Below, piece by piece: positions 8,490 through 17,149 of a stretch of 28,356 bases of DNA. The notes under the pieces were generated by a model. That model saw nothing but the letters and a program-made list of their open reading frames with translations, ran no database searches and had not been told where the DNA came from. The position numbers and the translations under genes are program-made. The number at the start of each line of letters is the position of its first letter. The first letter of the stretch is position 1. Source of the DNA: Fusobacteriaceae bacterium (GTDB taxonomy: Bacteria > Fusobacteriota > Fusobacteriia > Fusobacteriales > Fusobacteriaceae); contig CAAFPW010000078.1 in NCBI GenBank assembly GCA_900764925.1, positions 1 through 28,356 of the forward strand, read 5' to 3'.

Positions 8490-8525
8490 TTCAAGAATGA
8501 CTTTCATCTTCGTCATTCTTGAATT
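8488..8525. terminator. Bidirectional intrinsic terminator
   Basis: A perfect 14-bp inverted repeat, AATTCAAGAATGAC (8488-8501) and GTCATTCTTGAATT (8512-8525), has a 10-base loop and T-rich flanks on both strands. It lies between the end of the importer operon (stop at 8489) and the stop of the convergent debranching-enzyme gene (8529), and so can serve both. Confidence 0.9.
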
Positions 8526-8528
8526 TTA

Positions 8529-10493
8529 TTATTTTCCAATTAGGATAATAGCACTTCTAGATTTAACAAGATATGTTTTTTCCCTCAAAGATATGAGAGG
8601 ATTAGCAAAATTAAATTTATCATCTTGTGCTGTATCCACTAAAATATGCCATTTTTTATTATTTTCAAGTATTGGCAGTTCAAACTCTAAGTTTCCATGG
8701 TAAGAGTTGAGAGCTATATAGAAATTTGTATCAGTTTCACTATCTTTTAATTCAAAAGCTATACTTAGAGAGTGATAAGTAAAATCTGGAGAGTTTAATT
8801 TAACTCCATGAAGAGTAACATCATTTACACTACAATCGTCACACTCCCAATAGCTCTCTTTTTTAAAGATAGGATAAGTTTTTCTAAGCTTTATCATATT
8901 TTTTACAAAGTCATAGATATCCCTAAAATCTTTTGCTCTTTGCCAGTCAAACCATGTAGTTTCATTATCTTGACAATAAGCATTGTTGTTTCCATACTGG
9001 GTACGACCACTTTCATCTCCCATTAGGAACATAGGAACACCTTGAGATATCATTAAAATTAGGAAAAAGTTTTTTATAATACGTTTTCTGAGAGCTAAGA
9101 TGTCTTTACTGTCAGTTTCTCCCTCTTCTCCCCAATTATATGAGTTATTATGACTTTCACCATCTCTATTTCCTTCTCCATTATTAAAGTTATGTTTTGT
9201 ATTGTAACTTACTAAGTCATAAAGAGTAAATCCATCGTGGCAGCTGATAAAGTTTATACTGCTATAAGGGGAACGTTTTTCTCTTTTAAAAATATCAGGA
9301 CTTCCAAAAATTCTTTTTAAAAGTTCAGAGATTTGTCCAAAGTCTCCCTTTACAAATTTTCTAACAACATCTCTATACTTTCCATTCCATTCACTCCAAC
9401 CAGCAGGCATATCCCCTACATAATATCCACCTAAATCCCAGCTTTCAGAGATCAATTTACAGTGTGAAAGAATAGGATCTTGGGCTATCTCATTTAAGAT
9501 AGAGTGACTTCCCCATTGTCCATTTTCATCTCTTCCTAGAATAGAGGCTAAGTCAAATCTAAATCCATCTACTCCCATATCTAAGTACCAATATTTTAAA
9601 GAGTTTAAGATAATATCTTTACTCATAACGCTATTACAATTGAAAGTATTACCACAACCAGAATAGTTTTTGTACTCAGTTCCATCGTTTTCTAACATGT
9701 AAAAATCTTCATTGTTCATAGCTTTGAAGTTATATAAAAAACCACCATTTCCACTTTCAGCAGTGTGGTTATATACCACATCTAAAATAACTTCTATTCC
9801 ATTTTCATGTAACTTCTTAACCAATTCTCTAAGTTCAATGATTTCATCAAAACTACCTAAGCTTTCATTTGTAGAGAACTTTTTTGTAGGAGCAAAAAAA
9901 CTGATTGGGTTATATCCCCAAACATTTTCTACAAGTTGATTTTTACTATTATATCTTCCAGTATATTCATCCCACTCATACACAGGTAAAAACTCTACTG
10001 CAGTTATTCCGAGCTCTTTAAGATAAGGTATTTTTTCAATAAACCCTTTATATTTACCAGGAAATTTAACATATGAGTTAGAATTTTGTGTAAAAAGTTT
10101 AATATGAACTTCATATATTATAGTTTCATTTAATGGAGTATGAAGATGTCTCTCTTTAAAAAGCTCTTTTTTTATAGCAATAGCTTTTTTCCTTTTACAC
10201 TCCTTGTGATTTGTATATGAAAGAGCATAGGGATCCAATAGTTCAGGTGAACCATCAATACTCCAAGAGTAAATACTTCCCTCTTTGGCCTCTCTTAAAA
10301 AGATATGCCAAATATCTCCCGTTTTATTTAATTTTTCATCTAATTTTAAAGATATAGAAGGAATTAAACTATCTGCAGAATCATATATATTTAAAGTAAC
10401 ACTTTTTTTATCCTTACAATATATCCCAAAATTGATTCCTGTATCTAATACAGTAGCACCTAATACAGGAAACCCCAAGTCTACACTAAACAT
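8529..10493 (-). CDS. glgX: Glycogen debranching enzyme / isoamylase-type alpha-glucan hydrolase (GH13)
   Basis: This 654-residue enzyme hydrolyses alpha-1,6 branches of glycogen or related glucans in the cytoplasm; no signal peptide is seen. An N-terminal CBM48-like domain (about 8-110) precedes a GH13 barrel with all four conserved regions: DVVYNH (238-243), GFRFD with the nucleophile D314, SESWD with the acid/base E350, and SCHDG with H419 and D420. The order and the NVWGYNP segment fit the GlgX/TreX/isoamylase group. The ATG follows AAGGAG on the minus strand (10499-10504). It is transcribed alone from a near-consensus promoter. No other glycogen genes are nearby, so pullulanase-type specificity cannot be excluded. 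Confidence 0.88.
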   Translation of the reverse strand: MFSVDLGFPVLGATVLDTGINFGIYCKDKKSVTLNIYDSADSLIPSISLKLDEKLNKTGDIWHIFLREAKEGSIYSWSIDGSPELLDPYALSYTNHKECKRKKAIAIKKELFKERHLHTPLNETIIYEVHIKLFTQNSNSYVKFPGKYKGFIEKIPYLKELGITAVEFLPVYEWDEYTGRYNSKNQLVENVWGYNPISFFAPTKKFSTNESLGSFDEIIELRELVKKLHENGIEVILDVVYNHTAESGNGGFLYNFKAMNNEDFYMLENDGTEYKNYSGCGNTFNCNSVMSKDIILNSLKYWYLDMGVDGFRFDLASILGRDENGQWGSHSILNEIAQDPILSHCKLISESWDLGGYYVGDMPAGWSEWNGKYRDVVRKFVKGDFGQISELLKRIFGSPDIFKREKRSPYSSINFISCHDGFTLYDLVSYNTKHNFNNGEGNRDGESHNNSYNWGEEGETDSKDILALRKRIIKNFFLILMISQGVPMFLMGDESGRTQYGNNNAYCQDNETTWFDWQRAKDFRDIYDFVKNMIKLRKTYPIFKKESYWECDDCSVNDVTLHGVKLNSPDFTYHSLSIAFELKDSETDTNFYIALNSYHGNLEFELPILENNKKWHILVDTAQDDKFNFANPLISLREKTYLVKSRSAIILIGK

Positions 10494-10530
10494 AAATTCT
10501 CCTTATTAAAGTAATATTTTTCATAGGTAA

Positions 10531-10559
10531 ATTATATAATGCTAGAATCTAAAAGTCAA
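10531..10559 (-). promoter_or_regulatory. Promoter of the debranching-enzyme gene
   Basis: On the minus strand, TTGACT (10559-10554) and TATAAT (10536-10531) are separated by exactly 17 bases, close to the full sigma-70 consensus. It lies about 38 bases upstream of the ATG at 10493. Confidence 0.8.
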
Positions 10560-10570
10560 ATAAAGAAAAG

Positions 10571-10599
10571 GTGTATAAATTAAAAAAAGATGATATAAT
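10571..10599 (+). promoter_or_regulatory. Extended -10 promoter of the CAP-domain gene
   Basis: TGATATAAT (10591-10599) is a perfect extended -10 element. The -35 position (GTGTAT, 10571-10576) is weak, as is usual for this class. It is divergent from the debranching-enzyme promoter, with only about 11 bases between the two -35 regions. Confidence 0.65.
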
Positions 10600-10626
10600 A
10601 AAGAAAGTAAATATGAGGAGGTAAGT

Positions 10627-11076
10627 ATGAAAAAGATTTTTAAACTATTTATGATTTTTTTTATCTCTATAACCTTTGTTAAAGGTGCTGAATATCAGGA
10701 TGTAATTTTGAAAAAAATAAATATTGCAAGGAGAGAAGAGGGATTAAAACCCTTAAAAATGGATAGAGAATTAAATAAAATAGCCATAATTAAAGCTAAA
10801 GATATGGCAAAAGAGGAGAAACTCTCTCATGATAGTAAAAAATTTGGACTTACATTCAATTTAATTAAAGAGAAGGGAATAAGATATAGTTCAGCAGCTG
10901 AAAATATTGCTAGAGGTCATGATACACCAGAGTTTGTAGCAAAGAGATGGTTGACTTCCAAAGGGCATAGAAAAAACATATTGAATTCTAATTATACTCA
11001 TACAGGAATAGGTCTTGCTCAGGATAAAAATGGAAAAAACTATTGGGTACAGCTATTTATCCAAGAAAAAAAATAA
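10627..11076 (+). CDS. Exported CAP/SCP-domain protein
   Basis: This 149-residue protein has a signal peptide (about 1-20, ending VKGA) followed by a single CAP (cysteine-rich secretory/PR-1, SCP) domain. Family landmarks are INIARREEGLKPL near the start, H68 (LSHDS), E92 (AENIA), H114 (KGHRKNIL) and the final GIGLAQDKNGKNYWVQLF strand. H68, E92 and H114 match the conserved cavity residues of CAP proteins. Bacterial members are exported proteins of mostly unknown biochemical role. GAGGAGG (10615-10621) gives a clear ribosome binding site. The gene stands alone between its own promoter and that of the HU gene. Confidence 0.88.
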   Translation: MKKIFKLFMIFFISITFVKGAEYQDVILKKINIARREEGLKPLKMDRELNKIAIIKAKDMAKEEKLSHDSKKFGLTFNLIKEKGIRYSSAAENIARGHDTPEFVAKRWLTSKGHRKNILNSNYTHTGIGLAQDKNGKNYWVQLFIQEKK

Positions 11077-11093
11077 AAAAATGAGAAAAACTA

Positions 11094-11122
11094 TTGTTTT
11101 TATTGGAAAAACGTGCTATTTT
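11094..11122 (+). promoter_or_regulatory. Promoter of the HU-family gene
   Basis: TTGTTT (11094-11099), a 17-base spacer and TGCTATTTT (11114-11122) form an extended -10 promoter about 43 bases upstream of the HU start codon. Confidence 0.55.
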
Positions 11123-11164
11123 AATAGTAAGGGCAACTAAATAAATGACTGGGAGTGATTTCAA

Positions 11165-11485
11165 ATGACAAAAAAAGAGTTTGTAGAATTATTTGGAACA
11201 AAAGCAGAGTTAAAAACAAAAGTGGAAGCTGAGAAATTAACTAAAGTATTTTTGGAAACACTTGAAGAAGTACTAGTTAAAGGGGATAGTGTAGCTTTTA
11301 TAGGATTTGGAAAATTTGAATCAGTAGAGAGAGCAGAAAGAACTTGTATCAACCCTCAAACTAAGAAACCAATGAAGGTTGCAGCTAGAAAAGTTGCAAA
11401 ATTTAAACCTGGTAAAAATTTATTAGAAAAAATGAATCCAGTAGTAGAGAAAAAAGCAACAAAAGGTAAAAAGAAAACTAAATAA
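11165..11485 (+). CDS. HU-family DNA-binding protein with lysine-rich tail
   Basis: This 106-residue nucleoid protein carries the HU/IHF fold: N-terminal helices starting TKKEFVELFG, then GDSVAFIGFGKFESVERAERT leading into the DNA-binding arm with the N-P motif (INPQTKKPMKVAARK), and the closing KFKPGKNLLEKM. It is about 15 residues longer than a standard HU of about 90, because of a basic tail rich in lysine (KKATKGKKKTK) that probably adds nonspecific DNA affinity. It is monocistronic, with its own promoter and a strong terminator. The start ATG has GGGAG at 11151-11155. Confidence 0.93.
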   Translation: MTKKEFVELFGTKAELKTKVEAEKLTKVFLETLEEVLVKGDSVAFIGFGKFESVERAERTCINPQTKKPMKVAARKVAKFKPGKNLLEKMNPVVEKKATKGKKKTK

Positions 11486-11505
11486 TAATTGAATAAAAGA
11501 TAATA

Positions 11506-11540
11506 AAAAAGTGTTGGAGTTATGAAAACCAACACTTTTT
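11506..11540 (+). terminator. Intrinsic terminator of the HU gene
   Basis: AAAAAGTGTTGG (11506-11517) pairs perfectly with CCAACACTTTTT (11529-11540) around an 11-base loop. The stem ends in a T-run that continues as TATTTT. Confidence 0.9.
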
Positions 11541-11568
11541 ATTTTGCTTAAATATAATTTTTTATTTA

Positions 11569-11597
11569 TTTACATTCAACATATTATCTATTATAAT
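11569..11597 (+). promoter_or_regulatory. Promoter of the ccdA-tlpA operon
   Basis: TTTACA (11569-11574) and TATAAT (11592-11597) are spaced by 17 bases, ending 29 bases before the ccdA-like start codon. Confidence 0.75.
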
Positions 11598-11626
11598 AAT
11601 AGTATACATTTTTTCAGGAGGATATT

Positions 11627-12292
11627 ATGATATATTTGACAATATTTTTAGGTGGAATAATCTCATTTTTTTCTCCATGTATATTACCAGTCTTACCTCT
11701 ATATTTAGGATATTTATCCAATGGAGAATTAGAAAATAAAAAAGAATTGGTATTGAATACCTTAGCGTTTACATTAGGAATATCAGGGGCTTTTATCTTG
11801 TTAGGAGTTGGTTTTTCAACTTTTGGAGCTCTAATAAATAATTGGAGAGATATATTTGTAAAGATAGCGGGGATAATAATAATTTTACTTTCACTGTTTC
11901 AGTTGGGAATAATTGATAGTAAATTTCTTTCAAAGGAGAGAAGAATTGATATTGAGTTAAAGAATATAAATTTTATAGGTGCTTTTATTTTAGGATTTAC
12001 CTTTAGTTTTGCTTGGACTCCATGTATAGGGCCAGCATTGTCCACAGTACTTTTTACTATGAGTTCATTGGAGAACAAAGCACAAGGTTATATTTTGATG
12101 GGATTATATACATTGGGATTTATAATTCCATTTTTAATAACAGGATTTTTTAGTTCAAGAATTTTAAAATTTTTAAAGAGAAATATAAAAATTGTAAAGT
12201 ACACATCAAAAATATTGGGAGCTTTACTCTTAGTTTTGGGAATATTGGTTTTTATGGATAGATTAAACATTTTATTAAGTTACATAATATAA
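11627..12292 (+). CDS. ccdA: CcdA/DsbD-type thiol-disulfide transporter
   Basis: This 221-residue inner-membrane protein has six hydrophobic segments and two symmetry-related cysteine motifs: FFSPCILPVLPLYLGYL with C18 and FAWTPCIGPALS with C133. These carry electrons from cytoplasmic thioredoxin across the membrane in the CcdA family. The periplasmic thioredoxin-like gene begins 13 bases downstream and is the likely acceptor. GGAGGA precedes the ATG. In many bacteria CcdA serves cytochrome c maturation. No cytochrome gene is visible here, so repair of oxidised envelope proteins is an alternative role. Confidence 0.92.
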   Translation: MIYLTIFLGGIISFFSPCILPVLPLYLGYLSNGELENKKELVLNTLAFTLGISGAFILLGVGFSTFGALINNWRDIFVKIAGIIIILLSLFQLGIIDSKFLSKERRIDIELKNINFIGAFILGFTFSFAWTPCIGPALSTVLFTMSSLENKAQGYILMGLYTLGFIIPFLITGFFSSRILKFLKRNIKIVKYTSKILGALLLVLGILVFMDRLNILLSYII

Positions 12293-12305
12293 AAAGGAGG
12301 AGAGT

Positions 12306-12776
12306 ATGAAAAAAATTATTGGAATTATTTTTTTGTTGGTAACTGTGTTTACCTTTGCTAATGAGATAAAAGCTCCAGATTTTAAGTTAAAAGATCAGTA
12401 TGGAGTGGAGCACTCCTTAGAAAAATATAGAGGTAAGGTTGTGATTTTAAACTTCTGGGCAACTTGGTGTTCTGTGTGTAAGTCTGAGTTAAAAGATATA
12501 GAGGAGTTATACCAAGATTATGGAAAGAATGAGAAAGATGTGGTTTTTCTTGGAGTAAATGATGAAAATTTACAAAAGGTAACAGAGTATTTAAAAAAGA
12601 ATAGTTATACTCTTCCAACTATAATTGATAGTGACTTAATGGATGAGTATCAAATTAGAGCTTTTCCAACAGTTTTTATAATTGATAAGATGGGAAATAT
12701 CTATAAGTATGCTATGGGGGCTGTTCCTCCACAGATTTTGAAAGACGTGATAGATACAGCAAAAAATTCAAACTAG
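12306..12776 (+). CDS. TlpA/ResA-family periplasmic thioredoxin-like protein
   Basis: This 156-residue protein has a short signal peptide (about 1-18, ending FTFAN), then a thioredoxin fold of the TlpA/ResA type. It shows APDFKLKDQYG at the N-terminus, the active site WATWCSVCK with C55 and C58, and the cis-proline P121 (AFPTVF). It should be held reduced by the adjacent CcdA-like protein and pass electrons to substrate disulfides outside the inner membrane. There is no lipobox, so it is soluble or held by an uncleaved leader. AAAGGAGGAG lies immediately upstream of the ATG. The client protein is not identifiable. Confidence 0.9.
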   Translation: MKKIIGIIFLLVTVFTFANEIKAPDFKLKDQYGVEHSLEKYRGKVVILNFWATWCSVCKSELKDIEELYQDYGKNEKDVVFLGVNDENLQKVTEYLKKNSYTLPTIIDSDLMDEYQIRAFPTVFIIDKMGNIYKYAMGAVPPQILKDVIDTAKNSN

Positions 12777-12835
12777 ATATTTTTTTTAAAATAGTATAAA
12801 ATATTGAAGTATAACTAAAAAATAAGGGAGAAAAA

Positions 12836-14383
12836 ATGAAAAAAAATAATAAATTTATAATGGGAATATTGGGAGTAATAGCACTCTATATAGTGACAAT
12901 TACAACAACTGTTGGAATAACTAAGGATATAGGGAAAAAAGAGGTACAAGTTGAGTTGCAACAAGAGGAGAAAAAGGAAAAAGTAGTTGAAGAAAGTCAA
13001 GTTTTACCTTTAAAAGAGGTAAAAGTAGCTGAAAAGGTTGTAGAAAAAAAATATGCTTATACAATAAACTATAAAACACCTGTGTATTCAGAACCAAATG
13101 GACAGACTCAAAAGGATAGTTTGAAAAAGGCTGTTAGGGTTGAGGTATTGGAGGAAAAAATTGTAGAGACTCCAAAAGAGGTAAAGGTAAAGAAAGAAGA
13201 TGGAACTTATGAGATAAAAACAAATATAGAAAAAAGTTATTGGAGAAAGATAATATATGGTAAGAATAATGAGATGAAAGAGGGATGGATAAGAGTTGGA
13301 AGCCTTACTGAAGATATAACAAAGGTACTTCCTAGTAACTTAAAAAATGCTGATTTCACTCCAGTAGAGAAAAAGGAGTATACAAATAATCCTAGAATTG
13401 ATGTAAAAGGGATATATCTTACTGTAAATACAGCTGCCTCTACTAAAAGAATGGATGAATTGATAGAGTTAGCTAAAAGAACAGGAATAAATGCTTTTGT
13501 AATAGATGTAAAAGAGGATTTTGGAAAGATGCTTTTTAAAACAGAGGCTGAACTAAAATATCTTGGAAAAAATGATAAAAGATATCCAATAAATGATATA
13601 CAAGCTTTTATGAAAAAATTAAAAGAGAACAACATATATGCAATAGCTAGAATAGTATCTTTTAAAGATCCTACATATGCAGCTAAGCATCCAGATAAAG
13701 CTATAATTAAAAGAGCTACTGGAAAACCATTTACAAATAGTGATGGAGTGATATGGGTATCTCCACATGATAGATATCTTTGGGAATACAATATAGCTGT
13801 GGCAAAGGAAGCTGCAAAAGTTGGGTTTAACGAGATTCAATTTGACTATGTGAGATTCCCAGCATCTAATGGGGGAAAACTTGATAAGGAATTGGATTAT
13901 AGAAATACAAATGGAGAATCAAAACCAGAAACTATTCAAAAGTATCTAAAGTATGCTAGACAGGAGTTAGAACCTTTAGAGGTATATATTTCAGCTGATA
14001 TTTATGGACAAGTTCCTAGTTCTTATGATGATATGGGATTGGGACAACATTGGGAGATCATTAGTAATGAGGTAGATATAATCTCTCCTATGGCATATCC
14101 AAGCCACTATGGAAGAGGTGTATATGGTATACCTGTACCAGATGCCCAGCCATATAAAACTATCTATTACACTACATTGGATGGAGTGAATAGAAACTAT
14201 AACTTAACCTATCCAGCTCAAATAAGACCATGGTTACAAGCTTTTACAGCTAAATGGGTAAAAGGATATATACCATATGGGAAAAAAGAGATTGAAGCTC
14301 AAGTAAAAGCTTTAGAAGATTTAGGAATAAATCAGTATTTACTATGGAGTCCTAGTAATAGATATGGGATTGTAGAAAAATAG
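12836..14383 (+). CDS. Membrane-anchored putative glycoside hydrolase (DUF4015-type) with SH3-like domain
   Basis: This 515-residue protein has one N-terminal membrane segment (about 7-28), a charged Lys/Glu/Val-rich linker (about 33-72), an SH3-like region (about 75-158, with TPVYSEPNG and EGWIRVGSL), and then a TIM-barrel putative glycosyl hydrolase domain (about 188-515). Barrel landmarks are KGIYLTVNTAAS, FVIDVKEDFG (D224, D228), VSPHDRYLWEYN, EIQFDYVRFP (D337), ISPMAYPSHYG and a final YLLWSPSNRYG. This pattern matches the DUF4015 family, which is related to alpha-glucan hydrolase folds. The substrate is unknown; the SH3-like part hints at cell-wall glycans. It may be transcribed with the upstream redox genes, since I see no convincing promoter in the 59-base gap. 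Confidence 0.82.
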   Translation: MKKNNKFIMGILGVIALYIVTITTTVGITKDIGKKEVQVELQQEEKKEKVVEESQVLPLKEVKVAEKVVEKKYAYTINYKTPVYSEPNGQTQKDSLKKAVRVEVLEEKIVETPKEVKVKKEDGTYEIKTNIEKSYWRKIIYGKNNEMKEGWIRVGSLTEDITKVLPSNLKNADFTPVEKKEYTNNPRIDVKGIYLTVNTAASTKRMDELIELAKRTGINAFVIDVKEDFGKMLFKTEAELKYLGKNDKRYPINDIQAFMKKLKENNIYAIARIVSFKDPTYAAKHPDKAIIKRATGKPFTNSDGVIWVSPHDRYLWEYNIAVAKEAAKVGFNEIQFDYVRFPASNGGKLDKELDYRNTNGESKPETIQKYLKYARQELEPLEVYISADIYGQVPSSYDDMGLGQHWEIISNEVDIISPMAYPSHYGRGVYGIPVPDAQPYKTIYYTTLDGVNRNYNLTYPAQIRPWLQAFTAKWVKGYIPYGKKEIEAQVKALEDLGINQYLLWSPSNRYGIVEK

Positions 14384-14393
14384 TAGAAAAATG

Positions 14394-14422
14394 TTTTAAA
14401 AATTAGGATTATATGATACAAT
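14394..14422 (+). promoter_or_regulatory. Promoter of the truB-typA operon
   Basis: TTTTAA (14394-14399) and an extended -10 TGATACAAT (14414-14422) are separated by 17 bases, about 31 bases before the truB start. Confidence 0.5.
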
Positions 14423-14453
14423 ATAAAATAGTTCTGATATAGGAGTTGAGATT

Positions 14454-15311
14454 TTGGAAGGAATAATCAATGTAAATAAACCTAGTGGTATAACTTCTTT
14501 TGATGTGATACGTGTATTGAGAAAAAACTTGAAGGAGAAGAGAATAGGTCATACAGGAACTCTTGATCCATTAGCTGAAGGGGTACTAGTAGTTTGTTTA
14601 GGTAGAGCTACTAGATTAGTTCAGGATATCGAAGGGTATTCAAAGGTGTATATAGCAGGATTTGAACTGGGATATAGAACAGATACCTATGATATAGAGG
14701 GAAAAATAGTTGAAGAATCTGAAAAAAAATCTGTTACAAAAGAGATGTTAGAGGAGACTCTAAAAAAATTCGTAGGAGATATCAAGCAGGTTCCACCAAT
14801 GTATTCAGCCTTAAAAGTGGATGGACAAAAATTATATGACCTAGCAAGAAAAGGTATAGAGATAGAGAGAAAAGCGAGGGATATACACATTGATTTCATA
14901 GAGATATTGGAATTTGATGGAACAAAGGGAAAAATAAGATGTGGTGTATCAAAGGGAACCTATATCCGTTCTCTAATAGATGATCTAGGAAAAGAGTTAG
15001 GAACTTTTGCCACTATGAACTCTTTGGTCAGAGAGAGAGTAGGAGATTCTACAATAGATAATGCTTATACACTAGAGGATATAGAGAGATTACACCAAGG
15101 GGGAAATGATACTTTCCTTCAAAGTGTTGAGGAGTTTTTCGATTATCCTAAGTTGAGTATAGATGAGGGAAAAAATCTCACACTATTTTTAAATGGTAAT
15201 ACTATAAGATACAATATAGAAAATGGTAGATATAGAGTCTATTGTCAAGATAGATTCTTAGGTTTAGCAAATGTAAATAACAATTTATTAAAAGGGTATA
15301 AATATTTTTAA
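14454..15311 (+). CDS. truB: tRNA pseudouridine(55) synthase TruB (TTG start)
   Basis: This 285-residue enzyme makes pseudouridine 55 in the T-loop of tRNAs. It begins with the family N-terminus EGIINVNKPSGITSFDV and carries the catalytic motif GHTGTLDPLAEGVL with D38. Further family blocks are QVPPMYSALKVDGQKLYDLAR and CGVSKGTYIRSLIDDLG, followed by a C-terminal PUA-like portion. The start is TTG: the family alignment requires this position, AGGAG (14441-14445) is well placed, and no ATG is available. It is followed 20 bases later by typA in the same direction. Confidence 0.96.
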   Translation: MEGIINVNKPSGITSFDVIRVLRKNLKEKRIGHTGTLDPLAEGVLVVCLGRATRLVQDIEGYSKVYIAGFELGYRTDTYDIEGKIVEESEKKSVTKEMLEETLKKFVGDIKQVPPMYSALKVDGQKLYDLARKGIEIERKARDIHIDFIEILEFDGTKGKIRCGVSKGTYIRSLIDDLGKELGTFATMNSLVRERVGDSTIDNAYTLEDIERLHQGGNDTFLQSVEEFFDYPKLSIDEGKNLTLFLNGNTIRYNIENGRYRVYCQDRFLGLANVNNNLLKGYKYF

Positions 15312-15331
15312 CCCTAAAGGAAGGAAGAATA

Positions 15332-17149
15332 ATGAAAATAAAAAACATAGCAATTATTGCCCATGTTGACCACGGTAAAACAACACTTGTGGATTGTCTT
15401 TTAAGACAAGGGGGAGCTTTTGGTTCTCACGAATTAGAAAAAGTAGAAGAGAGAGTAATGGACTCTAACGACATTGAAAGAGAGAGAGGAATAACAATCT
15501 TCTCTAAAAATGCTTCTGTTAGATACAAAGATTACAAAATTAACATTGTAGACACTCCAGGACATGCTGATTTTGGAGGAGAGGTACAAAGAATTATGAA
15601 AATGGTTGACTCTGTTGTACTTCTAGTAGATGCTTTTGAGGGACCAATGCCTCAAACTAAATATGTTCTTAAAAAAGCTTTAGAGCAAGGACATAGACCA
15701 ATAGTAGTAGTAAATAAAGTAGATAAACCAAACGCAAGACCAGAAGATGTATTGTACATGGTTTATGAACTATTTATAGAGCTTAATGCTAATGACTTAC
15801 AACTTGAGTTCCCAGTAGTATATGCATCTGGTAAAGGAGGATTTGCTAAGAAAAATCTTGAAGATGAAAGCAATGATATGACTCCACTATTTGAAACAAT
15901 ACTTGAGCATGTAGAGGATCCAGAGGGAGACGATAACAAACCTATGCAATTCTTAATTACAAATATTGCATATGATAACTATGTTGGAAAGTTAGCAGTA
16001 GGAAGAATCCATAATGGTATTGTAAGAAGAAACCAAGAGGTTATGCTTATAAAAAGAGATGAAAAAATGGTAAAAGGAAAAATCTCTGTACTTTATGGAT
16101 ATGAAGGATTAAAAAGAGTAGAGGTGCAAGAAGCACACGCTGGAGATATAGTTTGTATAGCTGGAATAGATAATATAGATATTGGAGAGACATTAGCTGA
16201 TGTAAATGAACCAATAGCTTTACCACTTATCGATATAGATGAGCCAACACTAGCTATGACATTTATGGTAAATGATTCTCCATTTGCAGGAAAAGAAGGA
16301 AAATTTGTAACATCTAGACATATTTGGGAAAGACTTCAAAAAGAGTTACAAACAAACGTAAGTATGAAAGTAGAAGCTACTGATACTCCAGACGCCTTTG
16401 TAGTAAAAGGAAGAGGAGAACTTCAACTTTCTATACTACTTGAAAATATGAGAAGAGAAGGATTTGAAATCCAAGTATCTAAACCAAGAGTTCTTATGAA
16501 AGAGAAAGATGGAAAAAGACTTGAACCAATTGAGATGGCACTTATAGATGTAGATGATAGTTACACAGGAGTAGTTATTGAAAAGATGGGTATAAGAAAG
16601 GGAGAGATGGTATCTATGATACCTGGAACTGATGGATATACTCGTTTAGAGTTCAAAGTACCAGCTAGAGGACTTATAGGATTTAGAAATGAGTTTTTAA
16701 CAGATACTAAAGGAACAGGAATACTAAACCACTCTTTCTATGATTATGAACCACATAAGGGAGAGATTCCTACAAGAAGTAGAGGGGTATTAATAGCAAC
16801 AGAACCTGGAGTAACTGTAGCTTATGCATTAAATAATATCCAAGATAGAGGAACTCTATTCTTAGATCCAGGAATTCCTGTATATGAGGGAATGATAGTT
16901 GGAGAGCACAGCAGAGAAAATGACCTAGTAGTTAACGTATGTAAGACTAAAAAACTTACAAATATGAGAGCTGCTGGAAGTGATGACGCTGTAAAATTAG
17001 CTCCACCTAGAAAATTTACTCTAGAGCAAGCATTGGATTACATAGCTGATGATGAGCTTGTAGAAGTAACTCCTGAGAACATCAGATTAAGAAAAAAATA
17101 TCTGAAAGAGGGAGAGAGAAGAAAATATGAAAAGAGAAATGAAGAGTAA
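15332..17149 (+). CDS. typA: Ribosome-associated translational GTPase TypA/BipA
   Basis: This 605-residue GTPase of the EF-G superfamily binds ribosomes and aids 50S assembly and stress adaptation. The G1 motif is AHVDHGKTT (10-18). ERGITIFSK forms switch I, DTPGHADFGGEV is G3 and NKVDKP is G4. Domain II, an EF-G-like domain III, the domain V-like segment and the BipA-specific C-terminal domain (RGLIGFRNEFLTDTKG, then TNMRAAGSDDA and LEQALDYIADDELVEVTP) are all present, and the length is normal. It is co-directional with truB. Its last 23 bases overlap the next gene. Codon use differs slightly from neighbours, with more C-ending codons, as expected for a well-expressed gene. Confidence 0.97.
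   Translation: MKIKNIAIIAHVDHGKTTLVDCLLRQGGAFGSHELEKVEERVMDSNDIERERGITIFSKNASVRYKDYKINIVDTPGHADFGGEVQRIMKMVDSVVLLVDAFEGPMPQTKYVLKKALEQGHRPIVVVNKVDKPNARPEDVLYMVYELFIELNANDLQLEFPVVYASGKGGFAKKNLEDESNDMTPLFETILEHVEDPEGDDNKPMQFLITNIAYDNYVGKLAVGRIHNGIVRRNQEVMLIKRDEKMVKGKISVLYGYEGLKRVEVQEAHAGDIVCIAGIDNIDIGETLADVNEPIALPLIDIDEPTLAMTFMVNDSPFAGKEGKFVTSRHIWERLQKELQTNVSMKVEATDTPDAFVVKGRGELQLSILLENMRREGFEIQVSKPRVLMKEKDGKRLEPIEMALIDVDDSYTGVVIEKMGIRKGEMVSMIPGTDGYTRLEFKVPARGLIGFRNEFLTDTKGTGILNHSFYDYEPHKGEIPTRSRGVLIATEPGVTVAYALNNIQDRGTLFLDPGIPVYEGMIVGEHSRENDLVVNVCKTKKLTNMRAAGSDDAVKLAPPRKFTLEQALDYIADDELVEVTPENIRLRKKYLKEGERRKYEKRNEE

Noticed and set aside
8497..8703. Plus-strand ORF after the importer terminator
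   Set aside because: It starts inside the terminator hairpin, has no ribosome binding site and is antisense to the 3' end of the debranching-enzyme gene.
13237..13791. Minus-strand ORF of 184 codons opposite the DUF4015-type gene
   Set aside because: It is a shadow of a clear coding sequence with conserved barrel motifs, and it has no upstream Shine-Dalgarno or promoter.
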